Positions 10,600-21,854 of a stretch of 64,000 nt of DNA are shown piece by piece. Position numbers and translations under genes: made by a program. Each line of letters starts with the position of its first letter. Position 1 is the first letter of the stretch. The notes beneath the pieces are model-generated. The model made no database searches and was not told the DNA's origin. It was given only the letters and a program-made list of their open reading frames with translations. Source of the DNA: Psococerastis gibbosa (taxonomy: Eukaryota > Arthropoda > Insecta > Psocodea > Psocidae); contig OZ020491.1 in NCBI GenBank assembly GCA_963971405.1, positions 13,572,855 to 13,636,854 on the forward strand, in the 5' to 3' direction.

Positions 10600-11547
10600 A
10601 AAAATTAGTACCTATATATTTTACTGAAACACCAGTTGACCTTTTGATACTCATTTAAAATGTGAATTGACTTATGGACCACCGTGTATTTTCACGCCAT
10701 ATAAGCATTGAAAGCAATACCTGAACTTAAGCAAACAAAAAACAAAAAAACTTTGGTTCTAGTAGGTGTAGGCTAGAATTTCTAGAAGCGGCTTTTTGAC
10801 GAATACCATTTAAAATCTCGAAGTTGTCTTTACAACATACTGAACAGTAAGGGCTCAGTTCGATAGTGTGTGGTACTATGGTGCGCTGTCATGTCTCAGT
10901 AAAGCTGTGACTCATCGTAATATGACCTGAATGCTGTGTATGGCTTCAAAATTAGCAGCCAAATTTTTATAATGCACCCTTGTAAATACCTAATTTCCAA
11001 TATTTTATGGGAGTCTGTCAGTTAACGAGCTGGGTAACTTAATTTATTAGTGTGTTGCCAAATAAATTATTTTAATTCCGTTATCTGTCTTATTATTATT
11101 CACACAAGTTCACTAGTGTAGCACCGATCATATAATTAACTGGTGTGAAATGCCACCGTGAAACACCTGTAGACGATTAATTGTAAGACTAATCTGATAG
11201 CAATGAAATTGCAAATAATCCTAATGACAGTCTCGGACTAACCCCTATGGGGCCGCGGTTGTAAACTTATTTTTTTATAAATTGAAATTGTTAACAAAAA
11301 ATCTTGTTTTTTCGGCTTTTTTTGGGGGGGGGGGGCGTGGGCCTGTGTCCCAAGTGCCCATGGGTAAATCCAGCACTGCCTAATGGGGTTCCTCATTCCT
11401 GAGTAAAAGCCAGATACGGTAGCATTGACAAATTGATTTAATTTAGGTTTAAATTACATATCTTGAAAAAGCTCAAAATGCGCCAACATTGCCATTTTAC
11501 TTTTGTTTGTATGTTATAAGTACAAAATTTTGTAAATATTTTTGCAG
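10600..11547. other. Intergenic sequence with no gene seen
   Basis: AT-rich sequence between the SINE and the first exon-like segment of the next gene. A G10 tract at about 11324 lies beside CCCAAGTGCCCATGGG-like text. No open frame with gene-like composition is visible. Confidence 0.5.
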
Positions 11548-11670
11548 CATGTACTGAAAATGCAAATGCGTTTCCCACGTTATTCACTTCTTCCTAGGCT
11601 GAAATTGAAGCTTGTTTTATTCGAGAAAAGTGGGCTAACACATTTGGATTGCGCATTATGGGCTAAACAG
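11548..11670 (+). CDS. Exon-like segment of an unrecognised gene (part 1)
   Basis: The acceptor ATATTTTTGCAG ends at 11547 and the donor CAG|GTAAAA follows 11670. The 123 bases are 41 open codons in phase 0. The peptide is basic at first and then contains KLVLFEKSGLTHLDCALWAK. Joined to 14309-14426 it stays open. I do not recognise the family. The - strand poly(A) hexamer proposed for the csn7 gene falls inside this segment, so either the two genes overlap tail to tail or one call is wrong. Confidence 0.4.
11616..11621 (-). terminator. Poly(A) signal for csn7
   Basis: AATAAA on the - strand lies 92 bases beyond the csn7 stop codon, a normal distance for cleavage and polyadenylation. Confidence 0.5.
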
Positions 11671-11713
11671 GTAAAAACATGAATGTATACAAGATCAATC
11701 CATTCTCACAATT

Positions 11714-12529
11714 TTATGACTTGTTCCAAAACTTTGTGGATCCCCTGAGACCTTTCGCTTTTGCAGCTATTTTCTTGGGCTTCTCACCTGCCTGTGGCAG
11801 TGCTTCCCGACTATCCAAATTCATTGATTCCTCTCCTTCAGCTGCGGCTTTCGCCTTTAATGACTTTTTGATGTTGGCAATCTCCTGCAGAACAGCCTCA
11901 CGATGTTGAATGCTGGCTGCCTTTTCATTGTTGGCCTTATCAATTTGATCTTCAATACAAGTCAGGACAGTTTCACAAGAATGACACCACTCCTGCAACG
12001 TTTTGATGATACCACCGATATCTTCTTTTTTGATGTCTCTTCCTATCGCATAGTCAACTTCAAGAACACTGTTCTTCTGGTCTAGTTTACCTTGTATAAT
12101 ATCAGAATAAATCGCTTCTATTATTAAATCTTCAAGGTCTCGGACATTTTTAACGTCTAACTCCTGTAATAGCACTGAATAGGGTATGCACTTGAGCCGG
12201 GTTGCGAGAGTGACAATGGTTAAGTGTTGCAGTTTTTTCTTTTGCGCCAGTGACAGTTCGATGCATTTAGCTTGATTATCCCTATACTGCTTAAAGGTAC
12301 CATACGCAAAAAGGTTTAACGTGTTAAAGTAAGGTTCAAATGTACCATTACCAAGTTCGATTATATTAGGCATGTCAAGCAGTTCCCCAAATACATGGAC
12401 ACCTGGTGATTCAAGTACTTGCTTGATCAGCTCCGCTGCTGCCGCACCTTTAGCACTTTTAGCCAGCAACACAAATTGCTCCAATGGATTTGTGGTTTTC
12501 TCCACATTTTGACTATTTTTTAAACTCAT
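11714..12529 (-). CDS. CSN7: COP9 signalosome complex subunit 7, intronless
   Basis: CSN7 is a PCI-domain subunit of the COP9 signalosome, the complex that removes NEDD8 from cullin-RING ubiquitin ligases. The 271-residue product matches the family's usual 260-280 residues end to end. Motifs in order: EQFVLLAKSAKGAAAAELI and VHVFGELLDMPNI near the N terminus, FAYGTFKQY, HLTIVTLATRLKCIPY, LEDLIIEAIYSDIIQGKLDQ in the winged-helix part of the PCI domain, DYAIGRDI, then a coiled-coil-like stretch and a basic tail with KGLRGSTKFW, the conserved CSN7 C-terminal signature. The start at 12529 is the only ATG before the conserved region. The reading frame is uninterrupted and without introns, so it may be a retained retrocopy, although no poly(A) tail or target duplication is visible. 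It may lie antisense within the intron of the gene at 11548-14426. Confidence 0.95.
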   Translation of the reverse strand: MSLKNSQNVEKTTNPLEQFVLLAKSAKGAAAAELIKQVLESPGVHVFGELLDMPNIIELGNGTFEPYFNTLNLFAYGTFKQYRDNQAKCIELSLAQKKKLQHLTIVTLATRLKCIPYSVLLQELDVKNVRDLEDLIIEAIYSDIIQGKLDQKNSVLEVDYAIGRDIKKEDIGGIIKTLQEWCHSCETVLTCIEDQIDKANNEKAASIQHREAVLQEIANIKKSLKAKAAAEGEESMNLDSREALPQAGEKPKKIAAKAKGLRGSTKFWNKS

Positions 12530-14075
12530 TTTAGAAAAATGTACTATTCTTTTATGCTTTTCTTGGATTTACAAAACAAATGCAGGCGCACCAACCAACG
12601 CCCAACGGAACTAAAATCACTAAAATGATTTAAATGAATCCGTAATCCGCCAAAGGAAAATTATGGCGCAAACTTTAGTTCTTTTCAATCAGTTTTTTTT
12701 TTTTTAGACTTGACTTTTTAGACGTTTCCAGTGTGCGAAGCCCATCCAATCCTTATATATTAATTAACTTCATTTTTTACAATGCTTCCTGCGTAAATAG
12801 TTCTAAATAATATTAATAATAATAATGATATGAACAGTTTTACTCCTGAAATAGCAATTTTAAATATTCTTAGAAGCTCTAAGTTAAAGCATATTTTCTA
12901 GCTCTATCTGATTTCTTAAAATTTTTAAGCTTAAACCAAATATTATATATTAAAAGCAAAGTAAGTAAAAGTCAAGGTTAATGTAAAATAATAAGTAAAT
13001 CAAGTACTTTACAGACAAATTCGAAATTATGGCGCCTATGTTTAAAAACAGAATTTTAGTTTGTTATGTTTGTCACCCCCCAGCAAAGTAACTGCATGTC
13101 GATTGTCGGATGACGTATGACGTATGTAAATTGTAAAGTGTAAACAAATGAAAATGCAACTAGTGATTTTTTTTTTCTTTCATTTTTTTTGATTTATTAG
13201 TTATTACAGCTTATAATTACAAAGAAAGTTAGAGCATTATTTGTAAAGTAGGAGGTAAGTAAGTGTAATACTTAAAAATATTTTATTTTATGGTGCTGGG
13301 ACTGCTATCTGTAACCTAGAAAACTAAGGCGCCGATTAAAAAAATCAATCAGCCTGACACAAAATCTTTGGGCACGCGGCCCGCTACTCCACTACCAAGA
13401 TGCTGCGCTAGCCGCTAGGATCAGGATCCCCATTCCCCGTCAACTGAAGTGATGAAAGCGCCCTATTATTTGGGGGCTTTTACCTCAGCCTCGTTCATGG
13501 AACCTCTTTTGCATGAAATTTTGCCAGGTTCTATACCTAGGCTGAATTATCACTAACTATTAAAGACTATTGAATACATAGCCAGTAGCGTAACGATGGG
13601 TTTTCGAGGGGGGGGGGTGCAATGCAATGTACCATTTGGCCGCCAGATTAAGTTTTTCGTCATCAAAGAGGAGAAGGCCATGTTCGTCCGCTCAACTCTG
13701 AACGCTCTTTATGCCATTTTTTAAAACTTAACCTAAAATCGTACGTCTAATCCACCATATTCGTGAAAGAGAGCGCAGACCGTGCAGGGCGGACCAAAGC
13801 CGTAGCGCCTAGGAGTAAGTAACCATCTGCAATAGTATGGAAATATTGCTTACAACCGTCTGACTTCAACTACCAGTTGATTCTAACTTGGGCAAAGCTC
13901 ACAATTTTCTTCATAACCGCTTAAAATAAAATTAGAATCAATGCCCTAACTATGGTGAAAATTTTGCCCTATTGCTAGTCAAAGACAACTGTTGTTTTTC
14001 TCCAAATTTGGCCCTATTGAAAGGTGAAACAACTGGATTTCTGCTTCAAAATAGTTTATGCTTACAATTTCATCA
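12530..14075. other. Upstream flank of csn7 and intergenic or intronic sequence
   Basis: AT-rich DNA that should include the csn7 promoter on the - strand, but no clear core element stands out. A copy of a G-tract repeat (CAGTAGCGTAACGATGGG then G9) begins near 13583. No convincing exon is seen. Confidence 0.45.
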
Positions 14076-14240
14076 GCAGGCTGCTGGCCTACTATGCCGT
14101 TTGGTGTAATAATTTAACTTTGTTAGGGTTAAAAATGTAAACAGAACAATTTTGGAGTAGCACTTTCCATTCTAAAATTGTCTTATTTACATTTAATAAC
14201 CACCACTGGTTAAGTTAATACCAAACGGCATGTATAATAG
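14076..14240. mobile_element. Small MITE-like inverted repeat
   Basis: CTACTATGCCGTTTGGT on the left and ACCAAACGGCATGTATAATAG on the right are imperfect complements. Inside, TTTTTAATGT/ACATTTAATAA-like segments extend the symmetry. There is no coding capacity. It ends 68 bp before the second exon-like segment. Confidence 0.6.
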
Positions 14241-14308
14241 CATAACAGTTGGCCCGCTGTAGTAATTCATGAATTTTATGTTATATTTTTTTTTAAATAA
14301 CATTTTAG

Positions 14309-14426
14309 ACAGATTTACTGTGGGTCATTGCGTTCTTACTTTTCCATAAGATGTACCACGGAGTCATCAAGGAAACTCTTGCAAGGGTTTTAGACACAGA
14401 TTTTGAATGCATGGAAATATGCAGGG
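14309..14426 (+). CDS. Exon-like segment of an unrecognised gene (part 2)
   Basis: The acceptor AACATTTTAG ends at 14308 and a strong donor (AGGG|GTAAGT) follows 14426. The phase matches part 1. The peptide starts TDLLWVIAFLLFHKMYHGVI and continues KETLARVLDTDFECMEICRG. I cannot assign it to a family. No later exon was found in the next 20 kb, so the gene is either mostly composed of short exons I missed or is a relic. Confidence 0.45.
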
Positions 14427-16200
14427 GTAAGTTGGGACCACACATTCAAAATTTGCGCCCAAGCTGTGTTAGAGCCGGCTATATACTATGCATTAAAATG
14501 TGCCCGGAGCATTTTATGTCATCTGATTTATGGCTCTATGGTCGATATTTTCTCCATCCATTTAATAGATTAGATTAGATAAGATTTAATAAGTATCAAC
14601 TGGTGGTTGTTTTACTGTTGAATTATGTTGTACATCACGAATAGGTGACCCTTGGTGGCGTCATGGATCAATTTGAGTTATTTGACTAATGCTAAGAGGT
14701 TTGTAAGACTTACTCCAAGCAATTTTGCTTCTACTAAATACCGCGGACTTACAGTACTTGATCCTGCCCCTGGAGCTGAATGCTAGTGGATAATTTGATC
14801 ATTAGTAATATTGCCCCAAGTGATAATTATGTACACATAATTCTCATCGCAATAAAAAAAGTAGTTACATCCATCCAACAAATGAGCCTCAATAACTTAC
14901 CGTAGAACATTAAGTAGACATGTATGTTTAGAACAACGAACTGTAATTTGGCCAAAGGTCCACATATGAATTAAGCAAAGCAGTATGGTTAATAGGATAA
15001 ACATTTAAATAGCCTTGAGGGGGCTTGGGACAATACCATGGATTAAGTTAAATTAGTTAATACGCTTCGCAATGCTTAATGCTTAAGGAAGCCGCGGTAG
15101 TCATTTTCTGGTGCGTGGTTTGTCGCTATTTTGTATGAAGGCATTAATGTAGAGTTTGGCCTTGTGAATTGCTAGTTTAGGGGAAACGATTTACATTCAA
15201 AGTCACTCTAAAAAAATCAGATTTTTTTCTTTCAAATTAATGTGATAATATTGTACGCTCTCACTAAAACAGTTTTTCACACAAATCAAGTTCAATAATT
15301 GCGGCCTATCAGACATCAGTGTTCTAGAAGGGTACATATTATGTATCGAAATGTAGCGGACTCTTTTCTGATAATGTTCTTCGGTACGGCTCAAGTAAGC
15401 ACTGAGACGCCGAGCTCGATAATTCTACTTTCCTATTTCCACAGACTCAGTATTTTGTCTTACAGTGCCTATGAGCCTACTATGTGAATGTGGCATTTAA
15501 GGCCCTTTTGGGTCCATTTTGAAGGCTCTTTCTGGACGATGGTTCCCACCAAAGCAGGTGCCTGACACAATCTGACCTGGGAAGCCAATGTCTTTTCGCT
15601 GTAGACGTCGCAGGCAGGCACTAGAGGGAAGTTTAGGTGAGCTGCGAAATAATTGTACTTCGGGGTAGGTTTCTGTATAGAGGATGCCTCACTTGACACT
15701 ACCAGCTAATCGTTCGTGGTGGTGTGCATTTGGTGTGCGAAGTTAGGCACTTCTTCGGCGCTATAGCTCTGAGATAGCTTTAGCCTCTCACACCACCCCT
15801 CTGCCTAGCTACCCCCGACATCTTTCGCAGGTCGCTCTTCACTTCGCTCCCCCAGCTGTTCCGCGGCGTGCCCTCCATTCCCGCTTCGTATACACGGAGT
15901 TTTGGAGCTCGATGATGTGCCATTCGGTCCACATGAATTTCTTCTTATCTTTATATGTCTCTTCTGCCGAAGTTTGCCGATCATCGCGACAATTTGTACC
16001 TAAGAAACGGCTTCTCTGAAACGAGAAGTTGTGCTCTTGCTAAAACCACTGCTGCAAGTTTTTCAACCAGAAAGTTCTTCTTCCGGGCGCCCTCAGTAGT
16101 TCCATCGTCCCTTAGCATGCAAAAGGCGATATTTTTTTGTTCTTCATCACATGGCCAAAGTTTGATTGTTTACGTTTTTTAACTGTCAGCAGCAACTCCG
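14427..16200. other. Repeat-rich stretch with no gene called
   Basis: No coding segment can be defended. The part from about 15950 to 16200 matches 32160-32330 (CTTCTGCCGAAGTTTGCCGA versus CTTCTATCGAAGATTGGCGA), an unclassified dispersed repeat. Confidence 0.45.
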
Positions 16201-16235
16201 CTTCTGCATCGATTCGTCTCAGGATCTCGGCATAA

Positions 16236-16558
16236 GGCGGGGTTTCCACCGACCTCTCATTGCAGAATACAAATGACATTGACGGAAATTTTTGTTTTAC
16301 TTTATGCCATTGTTAAAATTGATCAATGATCGTAGAGTAAAATCTCAAACAAACGAACTAAAATTAAAAAATGGCGTCATGGGATATGTTAAGTACAAAC
16401 ATTTTAATAGATTTCTATAAAAAGAAAAATTCAAATTTCCGTCAATGTCATTTGCATTCTGCAATGAGAGGTCGGTGGAATACCCGCCTAAGTCTTAAAT
16501 GTCTGCTACCACGTCAATGTCTTTGCATTCTGCAATGAGAGGTCGGTGGAAACCCGCC
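16236..16558. mobile_element. Palindromic MITE, inner type, plus a flanking duplicated arm
   Basis: The element at 16236-16488 has ends GGCGGGGTTTCCACCGACC and GGTCGGTGGAATACCCGCC with TAA on both sides (16233-16235 and 16489-16491). It is followed by the outer-type core TGTCTGCTACCACGTCA and a second copy of the right arm ending CCCGCC before TTA (16559-16561). This looks like a damaged nested pair. Confidence 0.8.
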
Positions 16559-16964
16559 TTAGGGACACGATCTCTCCAATATACGCTCCAACCGAATTCT
16601 TTGGGTTTTCTTAAATCTTATTTTTCGGAGTGTCAGGGAGACACCCACATCTCAACACGAGGTAAGGGGGAGACCTTGTAAAGCCAGCAGCACCACGTAC
16701 AGGTAAGTGTGAGCGACTGGGTCCTATACTACATAGCTTCGATTATAAATTATGGTCGCATGGCAGACGCAGCTGTTTTCCGATTTCTTCTAGTATACAC
16801 CCCCGTGAATCTCAATGTTAGAGGACCGTACTAAACTCTCGATTTGCATGAGACTTATTATGACGATATTTACCGACGATTTTGCATTTTTGCTTTATAC
16901 TTTCTGGTTGATTACTTGATTGTATAATGTAACATAATTATTTATTTATTTATTTAAGACAAGT

Positions 16965-17640
16965 TCAGTGCAGGGGTCTAAAGGGACTGAAGTGGTGTGC
17001 CCATTTCTGCCAGGATGAATACGCTCCCCCTTTCAACAATGCTGCTATCTATGGAACTTGCTATCTTACTGATTTGATTGGTACAGATTCATCAGAACTT
17101 AGACCAGCCTATGCACTGACCTACCATCCCCCTTCCCCCCAAAATCAGGCGCGAATTTCAGATGTTTTCTTTTTCGAAGTTCAGTGTATGGGTTCGCGCT
17201 GAATATATAGGGACTGGACACTGTTGTGGTCGTGTGCCCGTGTGCCCATTTGGCCAGGTTGACTACTCTGTCCCCTTTTCAACAATGCTGCTATCTATGG
17301 AACTTGCTTCTACTTAACTGTCTTCCTGATTTGATTGGTACAGATTCATCCGAACTTAGACCAGCCTATGCACTGACCTACCGTCCCCCTTCCCCCCTAA
17401 AATCAGGTGCGAATTTCACATGTTTTCTTTTTCGAAGTTCAGTGTTTGCCCTGAATATAGGGACTGGATACTGTTGTAGTCGTGTGCCCATTTTTGCCAG
17501 GTTGACTATTATGTCCCCTTTTCAACAATGCTGCTATCTATGGAACTTGCTTCTACTTAACTGTCTTCCTGATTTGATTGGTACAGGCTCATCAGACACC
17601 AGCCTATACACTGACCTACCATTCCCCCACTAAAATCAGG
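16965..17640. repeat. Tandem array, unit about 245 bp, nearly three copies
   Basis: The block AACAATGCTGCTATCTATGG recurs at about 17034, 17280 and 17523 (spacing 246 and 243). Each unit also carries TTGATTGGTACAGATTCATC and a CCCCCTTCCCC-like tract. The long + frame at 17226-17633 crosses the repeat units and does not look like a gene. Confidence 0.85.
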
Positions 17641-18890
17641 ACTGGTTTTGCACGCGAGCGTAACTGGTGTCTTATTATGCCAGGGCACTTAGTGTATTCG
17701 CGCCAGCGCTAGTAGTTGGATGCATTAGCTAAGTGAAAGTTGAACTGGCTCGTGTAAAAAAGCGCGAGTTTACAGGGTAGCAGTGTGTTGATGAATTAAT
17801 AGTTTTTTCATCAATGGATTTAAACAGGTGAATTTTATGGAATTAATTTTCATTTTACCTTTCGCAATCATCACGCCCAGTACTTTACCCCTTATAGAAT
17901 AAAGCCCAATAAACTTTTGGACGGGTGACTGCTGACTTCAAGTGACCTCCAGGCTATGGGCTTCAAAACCCTTTTATTAATCAGGATCTGTGCTATACTG
18001 GCTACTTATGGCTCAACCCCCTTGAAAAAGATACTAACTTTGATCTTAAATATTATTAGTTTGAAATTAAGAGGGTAGTATAATGTATACATTTTAACAT
18101 TACAGATTGTACTTAAGTGCAATACAATATATCCCTAAATCCGTTGGGTTGATCTGCGAAAAATGTCACTTTTCTATTATTTTTGGTTTGAATACCTGTC
18201 AAGCATCGAAGTGTAAATAATTTCGAACAAGTATTTCCAAATAAAGAAATATTTGTTCTGTGAGTATTTTACACTCGTACATACTGTGCATATGCATTGC
18301 CGGTGTTACATTTATTTGCTTCATATTTAAAATTGAAGGCTGTCGATGTGATTTTATTGGACTTTTAGGCCAGTTTGGAAATAAATGATTATTTATTTAT
18401 TTATTTATTTTATTTATACCCACAGCATACCTATTTGAAGCAGTGTCCAAAGTGACAAATTGTGCGAAACGTTTCCGGATTAATTCATCTGAGAAATACA
18501 GGATTCGTTTCAGAGTTCTACGAACGATCCTTTATTACTTATACGCTTTTGCCTAGTTTATGTTATTTCAGTGATAAAGAATCGTATGTAGGACTCCTCT
18601 CCGGACCGTGATTCAGACTCAGAAAGCTAATTGTAATTTGAAGCTTTAGGTGCCGGTATAATTATGGTGATTCTTTTTAATCTTAACTAAGCCTGCCATA
18701 CCTCCCGGTTTACCCGGGAGGCTCCTGGTTTTCAGCCCTATCTCCCGGCTCCCGGGTGAATGTTGTCGGGAGGTCTTAACCTCCCGGTTTTGGAAAATCT
18801 CCCTGTTTTCTAAGACATGAAATTGAGTGATGTAATTTTACGATTAAGTATAAATTTTAATCGAATTGTGAATTGTATTCATCGCCAGTA
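17641..18890. other. Unannotated stretch
   Basis: No coding signal was found. Near 18700-18790 there are alternating CTCCCGG/CCGGGAG blocks, which could fold into hairpins. Confidence 0.4.
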
Positions 18891-18899
18891 AATTTTAAT

Positions 18900-19945
18900 T
18901 AATGTTACAGCTATCAATCTGCGTAAAACCCCACTATTTGACGCCCGTTTTTCAAAAAATTCAACCGGGGGAGACCCCCGGCCCCCCTTGTTTCCAACTA
19001 CCTATTTAATTCATCGCATGTAAAATCTGAATGTTACTGCTATCAACCCCACAACATCAAGCCAATTTTTCAAAAAATTTCAACCGGGGGAGGCCCCGGG
19101 CCCCCCTTATGTGCAATTGTATTTTTCGCCTTTAAAATCTAAATGTTACTGCTATCAATATGCGTAAAACCCCATTAATTTAAGCCAAGTTTTACAAATT
19201 TTTCTACCGGGGTAGACCCCCGAGCCCACTTGTTTGGCGCTACTGGTATATTTATCGTCTATAAAATCTGAACGTTACTGCTAACTAAATGCGTAAAACC
19301 ACATTAATTTAAGCCAACGTTTAAGAAAATTTCTACCGGGGGAGACCCCCGGGCCCCCTTGCGTACAATTGTATTTTTCGCTTGTAAAATCTTTAGAAAT
19401 GTTACTGCTATCAAAATGCGTAAAACCCCCATTCAGTTAAGCCACGTTTTTCAAATTTTTCTACCGGGGGAGACCCCCGGGCTCCCTTGTTTCCAACATC
19501 TAATATAGTTATCGCCTTTAAAATCTAAATGTTACTGCTATCAATATGCGTAAACCCCCATTAATTTAAGCCAAATTTTTCTACCGGGGGAGACCCCCGA
19601 GCCCCCTTGTTTGGCACAACCAGTATCGCCTATAAAATCTGAACGTTACTGCTAAATAAATGCGGAACACCACGTTTATTTAAGCCAACTTTTAAGAAAA
19701 TTGTTACCGGGGGAGACCTCCGGGCCCCCCTTGCGTACAATTGTATCTTTCGCTTGTAAAATCTAAATGATACTGCTATCAATATGCGTGAAACCCCATT
19801 CATTTAAGCCAGGTTTTTCAAATTTTTCTACCGGGGGAGACCCCTGGGCCCCCTTGTTTGCAACTTCTAGTATATTTATCGCCTTTAAAATCTGAATCGT
19901 TACTGCTAACTAAATGCGTAAAACCACATTAATTTAAGCCAATTT
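18900..19945. repeat. Satellite-like tandem array, unit about 124 bp, eight copies
   Basis: The hairpin block CCGGGGGAGACCCCCGG, with variants, recurs at about 18965, 19084, 19207, 19337, 19461, 19582, 19707 and 19830. Each unit also has ATGCGTAAAACCCCATT, TTTAAGCCAA and AAATCTGAACGTTACTGCTA. A single diverged relative of the unit lies at 62660-62840. Confidence 0.9.
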
Positions 19946-20639
19946 TTATTTATTTATTATAGAACAATATTCTATGGTCACACACATTTATGAAGATTTA
20001 TTAATATTTAGCTAGGAATATGTTATTATATTATATATATCAAATTATGTCAAGCAACAGTTTAACAAAAGATAGTCAAACTATTTAGTCCAATCTAACC
20101 ATGTTCGTCTATTTAATTGCATTGGGACTAAATTTGAAGTGTTCAACTTCCTAAATTTAGGCTCCTACCTATACCAGGAGTAGATCCAGCCCATTGGGGG
20201 GGGGGTAATTTGGCTCAAAATATAATAAACATATGTAGTATCCTTTACATTATAACGTAATAAGTTAGGCAACTAACAACAGGCTAGCTTATAAGATTTT
20301 GGGGGCAGCTCCCTGTAAACTTTTACTTTTAGTCACTTGTTTCTTTTTCGACATGACTGACCATCAGCTGCATCACGAACGGCCCACCTCCCCAGCTCTT
20401 GGGAAAACCAGGTAGATCCGTCCCTGATCCACCCACACCTGCATTCGAATTTTTAAATCTCATCGCCTACCTATTATGCTTACACGATGGAATATTCTGT
20501 GTGCTATCATCGATGAAAAAATATTGCAGTGTAGTAGGCCAATGCTGTTGATTTAGGGATGTCAATATCCATAAGCCTAATAATTTCTAGACATTTTGCA
20601 GTACGTGTGATTTGCAAGAAAGCCACGAAATTCGCCCAA

Positions 20640-21480
20640 ATGGGAAATAAAAATTAAATTAAAAATTTCATTGGGTATTACATAGTGGTTTTTATGTTTC
20701 CTCTCAAAAATGCATTGAGGTTTGAAACAATAATAAGTATTAAAATTATACAGGACAATCAAGGCCGTAGCCAGAATTTTTTCGGGGGGGGGGGGGTAAA
20801 AATTTCATTGGGTATTACATAGTGGGTTTTATGTTTCCTCTCAAAATCCGATTCTATCTAGTGTCAAGTCATTTCATTTCGGGGCAGGGACGGTTTCAGA
20901 AAAAAATTTCCGGGGGGCGGGTGGTGACCCAAAAAAATAGGAGGAGGGTGCTCGTAGGACGGAGGCTCGTTGGACCGAGTAGGTTGGGCAATTCGCTATT
21001 TTTATTCACTATCAAAACTTAGGTTCTGCAGGACTAGGCCTACTTAGGCTGCAGGAATTTTCAGCTTCCTAAAAGAATTTTAAACTTGACTAACAAAAAA
21101 ATGCATTGAGGTTTGAAACAATAATAATAATAATTAGTATTAAAATTATACAGGACAATCCAGGCCGTAGCCAGAATTTTTTCGGGGGGGGGGGGGGGTA
21201 AAAATTTCATTGGGTATTACATAGTGGTTTTTATGTTTCCTATCAAAATCCGATTCTATCTAGTGTCAAGCCATTTCATTTCGGGGCAGGGACGGTTTCA
21301 GAAAAAAATTTCCGGGGGGCGGGCGGTGAAAAATATCGCGTTTCCCTTACTTGAGTAATAATTTCTCTTAATTTCCTTCAAAAGTCCATTCTAACTAGAA
21401 TAATGCTATTTCTCTCGGAGGAGGGGGCGACTGCCCCCTCCGCCCCCAAGGATCCCCCCCCCCTTGGCTACGGCCTTGAG
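20640..21480. repeat. Direct-repeat cluster bounded by inverted G-tract ends
   Basis: AAATTTCATTGGGTATTACATA occurs three times (about 20663, 20800 and 21202), followed by GTTTCCTCTCAAAA or GTTTCCTATCAAAA. Two copies begin with GGCCGTAGCCAGAATTTTTT plus a G12-15 tract. The right end at 21450-21478 is the complement (C9-10, TTGGCTACGGCC). It appears to be a transposable element with internal duplications. Confidence 0.7.
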
Positions 21481-21854
21481 GACAATTGAAAGTGTGCAAT
21501 TTGTTAACATAATGATTAAGAAAACTGAAATAAACCCATAAATGTTGCCTCAACTAATGACCATGGGAACACTTACTAGTGAAAAGTAATATTTTCCCCC
21601 GTTTCTCGACATATCTTGAACCTATTAGTGCATTTATAAGCAGAGCTAGATATGGCCATTATGTCAAACTAAAGAAAAACTCAATAAATTGGTAAATGGA
21701 TTAAATATCAGGCAATGAAATACGTCTAAATCGCATTGAATGCAATGGAGTCAACCACTTCTTGCCATAATAACCCTTTTTGTCCCGTGACCAAAAGTGA
21801 AGACATTTGTTCAGCGTGGGCTAGGTGCCGTGGTAGAAATCCATGTATATCAAT

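Noticed and set aside
17226-17633. Open + frame of 135 codons
   Set aside because: It repeats the same peptide because it runs across the 245-bp tandem units.
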